Assembly (NCBI GenBank): GCA_036508075.1
Contig: DATCIA010000081.1
Span: forward strand, 1-11,072
Source of the DNA: PALSA-660 sp036508075
Lineage (GTDB): Bacteria > Actinomycetota > Coriobacteriia > Anaerosomatales > PALSA-660
Direction: 5' to 3'
Length of the DNA: 11,072 nucleotides
Part shown: piece by piece, positions 7,475-11,072 of the stretch
Layout of the letters: each line of letters starts with the position of its first letter
How positions within the stretch are numbered: position 1 is the first letter of the stretch
Position numbers and translations under genes: made by a program
The notes under the pieces: model-generated
The model's database searches: none
What the model saw: only the letters and a program-made list of their open reading frames with translations
Told to the model about the DNA's origin: nothing

Positions 7475-9374
7475 GTCGTTCGCCCTCGCTCTCGACGACG
7501 CGCTCCAGGCGGCCGAGGACGGCCTCGCACACCCCTTCGGGCGTCAGGCGCACGTCGGACAGCAGGCGGTCCATGGCACCGTGCGTGACGAAGCAGTCCG
7601 GCACCCCGAGGTGCATGACCGCGGGTGCCATGCCCATGTCCGCGAGCGACTCGAGCACGGCCGAGCCTGCCCCGCCGAGAACGGTGTTCTCCTCGATGGT
7701 GACCACCAGGTCGTGCGTCTGCGCGGCCCAGGCCACGGTCTCCATGTCGATCGGCTTGACCCAACGCATGTTGACGACCGAGGCGGACACTCCCGCCTCC
7801 ATCAGCGCCGACGCGGCCCGTTCGGCCACCCCGACCATGCGCCCCCACGCGAGCAGGGCGACGTCGGTCCCCGTGCGCCGGACCTGGGCGCGGCCCGCTT
7901 CGAGCACCGACGGCTCGCGCGGCAGAGCGACACCGGCGGCCTTGCCGCGCGGATAGCGGATCGCGAACGGCCCGTCGCTCGCCAGTCCCGTATGGAGCAT
8001 GTCTACCAGCTCGGCCTCGTCGGCCGGCGTGCAGATCGTCAGGTTCGGTACCGCACGCAGGAAGCTCATGTCGAACACGCCGTGATGCGTCGGGCCGTCC
8101 TCCCCCACCAGCCCCGCGCGATCGAGCGCGAAGACGACGGGGAGGTTCTGGAGGCACACGTCCATGACGACCTGGTCGAAGGCGCGCTGGATGAACGTGG
8201 AGTAGATCGCGACCACCGGCCGGCGCCCGCCCACGGCGAGCCCTGCCGCGAATCCGACGGCGTGCTGCTCGGCTATGCCGACATCGTAGAAGCGGTCCGG
8301 GTAGGTGGAGGCGAAGAGGTCGAGGCCCGTGCCCGTCGGCATCGCGGCGGTGATCGCACAGATGCGCTCGTCGCGGGCGGCCTCGGCCACGATCGCCTCG
8401 CTGAACACCTCGGTGAACGACGGTGGACCGCCCGCCTTGCCGTTGATCTTGCCGGTCGATACCTCGAAGGGAGCGACCCCGTGGAACGTGTCGGGTGAGT
8501 CCTCGGCGGGCGCGTAGCCCTGCCCCTTGTGCGTCACGACGTGGATGATGACCGGGCCCTCGGCCGAGCGCGCCCGGCTGACCGCGTCCTGGACCTTGTC
8601 GATGTCATGACCGTTGATCGGCCCGACGTACTTCCAGCCCAGCTCCTCGAACAGCATGCCGGGGACGACCAGTTGCTTGAACGACTCCTTGGCCGCCTCA
8701 CCCGCCGCGACCAGCCCGGCGCCGATGCGCGGGACCTTCGAGATCGCACCCTCGACGTCCTCGCGGAGGCGGATGTAGCGCGGGTCGAGGCGCACGCGCG
8801 CCAGGTAGCTCGCCAGCGCCCCCACGTTCTCCGAGATCGACATCTCGTTGTCGTTGAGCACCACGATCATCTTGGTGCCGAGGTGTCCGGCGTGGTTGAG
8901 CGCTTCGAAGGCCATGCCGCCGGTGAGCGAACCGTCACCGATGACCGCGACGACCTGCTCGTCGCTGCCGCGCGCGTCGCGCGCCTGGGCGACACCGAGC
9001 GCCACCGAGATCGAGTTGGAGGCGTGTCCGGTGTCGAAGACGTCGTAGACCGACTCGCTCCGCTTGGGGAACCCGCAGACGCCCCCGTACTGCCGCAGCG
9101 TGGAGAACCGTTCGCGGCGACCCGTCAGCAGCTTGTACACGTAGGCCTGATGGCCGACGTCCCAGATCACACGATCGCGCGGGGTGTCGAGCGCGCGAAG
9201 GAGCCCGAGCGTCAGCTCGACCACACCGAGGTTGGGGGCGAGATGCCCGCCGGTCTTGGACACGGTCGAGACAAGACACTCGCGGATCTCCTGGGCCAGG
9301 ACGCGCAACTGCGCGCCGCTGAGCGGCTTGAGGTCTTCGGGGGTGGTGATGGTGTCGAGGATGCTATCGCTCAC
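7440..9374 (-). CDS. dxs: 1-deoxy-D-xylulose-5-phosphate synthase
   Basis: First enzyme of the methylerythritol phosphate pathway: condenses pyruvate and glyceraldehyde 3-phosphate, using thiamine diphosphate, to make DXP for isoprenoid precursors. 644 residues, full length for the family. Motifs include WDVGHQAY (71-78), GHASNS (116-121), the thiamine diphosphate motif from GDGSLTGGM (146-154) through NDNEMSI (174-180), the catalytic glutamate in GIAEQHA (E369) and DRAGLVGEDGPTHHG (418-432). The start is GTG at 9372-9374. It gives the usual SILDTI...PEDLK N-terminus, and no other in-frame start lies nearby. A consensus AGGAGG sits unusually far upstream (14 nt). The basic C-terminal tail (GQTQSRRRAR) overlaps the tlyA start by 35 bp. 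In B. subtilis ispA precedes dxs; here an xseB-like gene does. Confidence 0.97.
   Translation of the reverse strand: MSDSILDTITTPEDLKPLSGAQLRVLAQEIRECLVSTVSKTGGHLAPNLGVVELTLGLLRALDTPRDRVIWDVGHQAYVYKLLTGRRERFSTLRQYGGVCGFPKRSESVYDVFDTGHASNSISVALGVAQARDARGSDEQVVAVIGDGSLTGGMAFEALNHAGHLGTKMIVVLNDNEMSISENVGALASYLARVRLDPRYIRLREDVEGAISKVPRIGAGLVAAGEAAKESFKQLVVPGMLFEELGWKYVGPINGHDIDKVQDAVSRARSAEGPVIIHVVTHKGQGYAPAEDSPDTFHGVAPFEVSTGKINGKAGGPPSFTEVFSEAIVAEAARDERICAITAAMPTGTGLDLFASTYPDRFYDVGIAEQHAVGFAAGLAVGGRRPVVAIYSTFIQRAFDQVVMDVCLQNLPVVFALDRAGLVGEDGPTHHGVFDMSFLRAVPNLTICTPADEAELVDMLHTGLASDGPFAIRYPRGKAAGVALPREPSVLEAGRAQVRRTGTDVALLAWGRMVGVAERAASALMEAGVSASVVNMRWVKPIDMETVAWAAQTHDLVVTIEENTVLGGAGSAVLESLADMGMAPAVMHLGVPDCFVTHGAMDRLLSDVRLTPEGVCEAVLGRLERVVESEGERHGQTQSRRRAR
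7483..7487 (-). promoter_or_regulatory. Ribosome binding site of tlyA inside dxs
   Basis: GAGGG on the minus strand, 8 nt before the tlyA ATG, located within the last codons of dxs. It supports the 35-bp overlap of the two genes as real rather than a start misassignment. Confidence 0.55.
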
Positions 9375-9388
9375 AGCCGGTGTGTGAT

Positions 9389-9394
9389 CCTCCT
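9389..9394 (-). promoter_or_regulatory. Consensus Shine-Dalgarno upstream of dxs with long spacing
   Basis: AGGAGG on the minus strand, the strongest ribosome binding site in the window, separated from the dxs GTG by 14 nt. The spacer and start codon can form a small hairpin (9371-9387, 5-bp arms TCACA/TGTGA, 7-nt loop) that places the GTG in its 3' arm. Confidence 0.5.
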
Positions 9395-9436
9395 GAGTCG
9401 GTTCGGCCCCTGACGCTGCAGCCGCTTCCCTGTCCG

Positions 9437-9465
9437 ACGTTAGCGCCGCCGTCCCCCACGCGCAA
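9437..9465 (-). promoter_or_regulatory. Possible weak promoter for dxs
   Basis: In the only sizeable gap of the minus-strand run (141 bp before dxs), the minus strand reads TTGCGC, a 17-base spacer, then TAACGT. Each hexamer matches the housekeeping consensus at three of six positions, and the -10 fits the loose TAnnnT seen in GC-rich actinobacteria. The spacing and position are right, but such matches occur by chance. Confidence 0.25.
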
Positions 9466-9488
9466 TCCGCACACGCACTACGTAATCA

Positions 9489-9508
9489 CGCCGTTGCGGC
9501 GCACGGCG
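9489..9508 (-). terminator. Small GC hairpin after the xseB-like gene
   Basis: Perfect 6-base arms CGCCGT/ACGGCG with an 8-nt loop, starting 7 nt beyond the xseB-like stop codon on the minus strand. There is no U-tract after it, so it may be a weak or factor-assisted terminator, an mRNA-processing boundary, or chance in GC-rich DNA. Confidence 0.3.
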
Positions 9509-9515
9509 GCGAACG

Positions 9516-9911
9516 CTACTCGCGCTCGTCGTCCTCTTCCGCCGCAGGTGACCCGGCGTCGCCGGCCCACGCGTCCTCGGCGCCCCAGTCCTCGGAGACC
9601 ACTACGGTGTCGACGACCTCGTCAACGATCCCGTCCCCGTCGACGTCGACCAGCTCGATGACCTCGGTCACGGTGACGGGGGAAGCCGGGGCGTCGGCGT
9701 CGGGTACATCGTCACCGAGCGCGTCGGCATCAGGCACCGGCGCCCTGAACGAGGTCTGGTCGATGAGCTCGTTGCACTGGTTGACGAGGCGAACCGCCTC
9801 CTCCAGCAGGTCGAGGCTCTGCTCGAGAGAGACGTCCTTGCGCCGGGCCTGGACCACGATGTCCTCGAGGCGCGCGCGGGTGTTCTCGAAGTCCGAACGG
9901 TCGTCACTCAT
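9516..9911 (-). CDS. xseB: Exodeoxyribonuclease VII small subunit-like protein with acidic C-terminal tail
   Basis: 131 residues, against about 80 for E. coli XseB. Residues 7-52 carry the XseB pattern: DFENTRARLEDIV (7-19), then DVSLEQSLDLLEEAVRL (26-42) and CNELID (46-51). XseB normally binds XseA to form the ATP-independent single-strand exonuclease VII. The glycine usual in the family's EEGVRL stretch is alanine here. Residues 53-131 form a strongly acidic, probably disordered tail with a repeated VPDADA (59-64 and 69-74). It also holds an EF-hand/thrombospondin-type-3-like loop DVDGDGIVDE (89-98), which is not part of known XseB. ATG start, overlapping the end of nusB by 8 bp. No xseA lies next to it, so whether it acts in exonuclease VII depends on an xseA elsewhere. 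The family call is good for the N-terminal half only. Confidence 0.78.
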   Translation of the reverse strand: MSDDRSDFENTRARLEDIVVQARRKDVSLEQSLDLLEEAVRLVNQCNELIDQTSFRAPVPDADALGDDVPDADAPASPVTVTEVIELVDVDGDGIVDEVVDTVVVSEDWGAEDAWAGDAGSPAAEEDDERE

Positions 9912-10338
9912 CGGAGCTCTCTTTCAACCCGCCGCCGGCAGCCACGTCGGCCAGCCGGCCCAGGATCCCGTTGATGAACTTGGAGGAGTCCTCGCCGCCG
10001 TAGACCTTGGCCATCTCGACGGCCTCGTTGATGGCCACGGAGTCCGGCACGTCCTCGTCGCGATAGAGCATCTCCCACGCGGCCAACCGCAGGATGTTGC
10101 GGTCCACGAGCGGCATCCGCGAGACCGACCAGTTGTCGGAGATCTCCTCGAGGATCGAGTCGAGCCGCGCCTGGTGCGCCTCCACGCCGGTCACCGCCTC
10201 GCGGCAGTACTCGGTGGGCTCACCGTCCTCGACCGAGAAGCTGCCGTCCGCGAGGATGCGGACAGCGCTCTGCTCGGTGATCTCGCGCTGGTAGAGGATG
10301 TGGAGCGCCTGATGTCGGGCCCTGCGTCGTTCGAGCAT
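9904..10338 (-). CDS. nusB: Transcription antitermination factor NusB
   Basis: An all-helical RNA-binding protein that, with NusE (S10), binds boxA in rRNA leader transcripts and promotes antitermination. 144 residues, normal for the family. The N-terminus RRRARHQALHILYQ (4-17) and the conserved C-terminal half are typical: the NWSVSRMPLVDRNILRLA stretch, then WEML, then VAINEAVEMAKVYGGED and SSKFINGILGRLA. The ATG start lies 16 bp after the asp23-family stop, with only a weak AGGG upstream, and the TGA stop overlaps the next gene by 8 bp. The accC - yqhY-like - nusB order is the same as in B. subtilis. Confidence 0.95.
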   Translation of the reverse strand: MLERRRARHQALHILYQREITEQSAVRILADGSFSVEDGEPTEYCREAVTGVEAHQARLDSILEEISDNWSVSRMPLVDRNILRLAAWEMLYRDEDVPDSVAINEAVEMAKVYGGEDSSKFINGILGRLADVAAGGGLKESSDE

Positions 10339-10354
10339 GAGTTTGCGGCCGGCC

Positions 10355-10693
10355 CTACTGCTCGGGGAACTGGATGGCGTCGATGAACACGTCGACGCGT
10401 GAGGCTGAATGTCCGGTCTGCGACTCGAGAGCGTCGGAGACCGCGTCCTGCACGGAAGCGGCGAGCTGGCGCAGGGGACGGCCGTATGTGGCCGTCAGGT
10501 GGAGCGTGACGATGAAGCGCCCGTCCTCGTCGAGGGCGACCTCGGTCGCCTTCTTGGCGGGGCGCGAGAGCTTGCCCAGAGGAGAGGTGTCGACGCATGC
10601 GACGCCCTCCACCAGTCCGGCGGCGAGCTGCACCATCGTCTCGACGACGCCCGGGGCTATGTCGAGACCTTCGAGGCTCAGTTCGGCTGGCAT
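10355..10693 (-). CDS. Asp23/Gls24 (DUF322) family protein, YqhY-like
   Basis: A 112-residue protein of the Asp23/Gls24 family, recognisable from LDIAPGVVETMVQLAAGLVEGVA near the N-terminus, a central LHLTATYGRPLRQLAASVQ and the end VDVFIDAIQF. There is no transmembrane segment. Position between accC and nusB matches B. subtilis yqhY. Loss of YqhY there selects suppressors in acetyl-CoA carboxylase genes, pointing to a role in controlling carboxylase activity or fatty-acid synthesis. A similar role here is inferred from synteny; other family members act in envelope stress. Start choice is uncertain: ATG at 10693 is used. A GTG at 10702 would add three residues, but the upstream AAGGGA would then be only about 2 nt away. 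Confidence 0.88.
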   Translation of the reverse strand: MPAELSLEGLDIAPGVVETMVQLAAGLVEGVACVDTSPLGKLSRPAKKATEVALDEDGRFIVTLHLTATYGRPLRQLAASVQDAVSDALESQTGHSASRVDVFIDAIQFPEQ

Positions 10694-10724
10694 GCTCTTC
10701 ACGGTCCCTTCAGCTCTTCGAGGC

Positions 10725-10747
10725 GACGGCGCCGATGTGGCGCCGTC
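10725..10747 (-). terminator. Perfect hairpin at the accC stop codon
   Basis: Perfect 9-base arms GACGGCGCC/GGCGCCGTC around a 5-nt loop (ACATC on the minus strand). The first two bases of the 5' arm belong to the accC TGA. It is the strongest inverted repeat I found by eye in the window. No U-tract follows, and the next gene begins about 30 nt later. A partial terminator/attenuator or an RNA-processing and stability element separating accC expression from the downstream genes is more likely than a full stop. Confidence 0.5.
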
Positions 10748-11072
10748 AGCCGTGCTCGTGGTAGATGCGGGTCTCCACGAAGTCAGTATAGACCTCGCCT
10801 TTCTGGAAGTACTCGTTCTCGATCACCATCTGGTGGAACGGGATGGTCGTCGGGATGCCCACCACGATGAACTCGTCCAAGGCACGGCGGGCGCGGTTGA
10901 TCGCCTCATAGCGCGTCTCACCCCACACGATCAGCTTGGCGAGCAGCGAGTCGTAGTTCGGCGGCACCGTGTAGCCGGAGTACATGTGGGAGTCGACGCG
11001 CACGCCCAGCCCGCCCGGCGCGTTGAAGACCTCGATGCGTCCCGGATGGGGCCGGAAGCCGTTGGCCGGGTC
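10746..11072 (-). CDS. accC: Biotin carboxylase subunit of acetyl-CoA carboxylase AccC, 3' part only
   Basis: The visible 108 residues are the C-terminal end of biotin carboxylase, which carboxylates the biotin of the carrier protein (ATP and bicarbonate dependent) as the first half-reaction of malonyl-CoA synthesis. Reading starts in frame at base 11072 with DPANGFRPHPGRIEVFNAPGG, followed by VRVDSHMYSGYTVPPNYDSLLAKLIVWG and the ALDEFIVVGIPTTIPFHQ block, all typical of AccC. The ATP-grasp core and the start lie outside the window. The short tail after the last conserved block (EYFQKGEVYTDFVE) suggests a stand-alone AccC ending at its normal length rather than a fusion with the biotin carrier. 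The stop codon forms part of the hairpin at 10725-10747. The asp23-family gene follows about 50 bp later. Confidence 0.95.
   Translation of the reverse strand, partial: DPANGFRPHPGRIEVFNAPGGLGVRVDSHMYSGYTVPPNYDSLLAKLIVWGETRYEAINRARRALDEFIVVGIPTTIPFHQMVIENEYFQKGEVYTDFVETRIYHEHG

Noticed and set aside
7356..8498. Long + strand open frame (380 codons) opposite tlyA and dxs
   Set aside because: It is a codon-composition shadow of dxs, with an Arg/His/Asp-rich translation and no domain.
8529..9413. + strand open frame (294 codons) opposite the dxs 5' half
   Set aside because: Shadow of dxs; no motif and no independent ribosome binding site.
10341..10354. GGCCGGCC palindrome in the asp23-nusB gap
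   Set aside because: An 8-base GC palindrome is expected by chance here and has no associated structure.

Overview
The window is very GC-rich chromosomal DNA packed with housekeeping genes. I see no sign of phage, insertion sequences, CRISPR, tRNA or rRNA. Protein similarity and gene order suggest a high-GC Gram-positive (actinobacterial) genome. A steA-steB pair directly downstream of tlyA-nadK-recN is a mycobacterial/corynebacterial arrangement. The upstream half (accC - asp23/yqhY - nusB - xseB - dxs - tlyA - recN) follows the Bacillus subtilis order. That mixture would suit a deep-branching actinobacterium such as a member of the Coriobacteriia, but this is inference from family knowledge and no marker gene here proves it.

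Layout. Positions 1-2141 (+ strand) hold two coupled genes: murJ (lipid II flippase, 5' end cut by the window) and a small family 2 glycosyltransferase, overlapping by ATGA. They converge with the rest of the window, with only 11 bp between the two stop codons. Positions 2153-11072 (all - strand, transcribed right to left) hold a ten-gene run: accC (only its 3' part is in the window), an Asp23/YqhY-type gene, nusB, an xseB-like gene, dxs, tlyA, nadK, recN, steA and a steB-like gene. Most junctions are tight or overlapping. The largest gap is the 141 bp before dxs, which carries a small hairpin, a weak promoter-like pair and a consensus Shine-Dalgarno. The accC-asp23 junction carries a perfect 9-bp-arm hairpin, and the recN-steA gap is 61 bp.

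How the genes work together. The run joins fatty-acid precursor supply (AccC and its YqhY-like partner), transcription and ribosome functions (NusB, TlyA), isoprenoid precursor synthesis (Dxs, which ultimately feeds undecaprenyl phosphate), NADP supply (NadK), DNA repair (RecN, XseB-like) and, at its distal end, the SteA/SteB cell-separation pair. The convergent murJ operon supplies the lipid II flippase, so the two ends meet in a cell-envelope and division neighbourhood.

The points most worth a second look are: the 'copper transporter'-family protein that looks like SteB and has almost no metal-binding residues; an XseB-like protein with a long acidic tail carrying an EF-hand-like DxDxDG loop and no xseA beside it; and the structured junctions at accC-asp23 and in front of dxs. 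I did not find a convincing wholly new system here.
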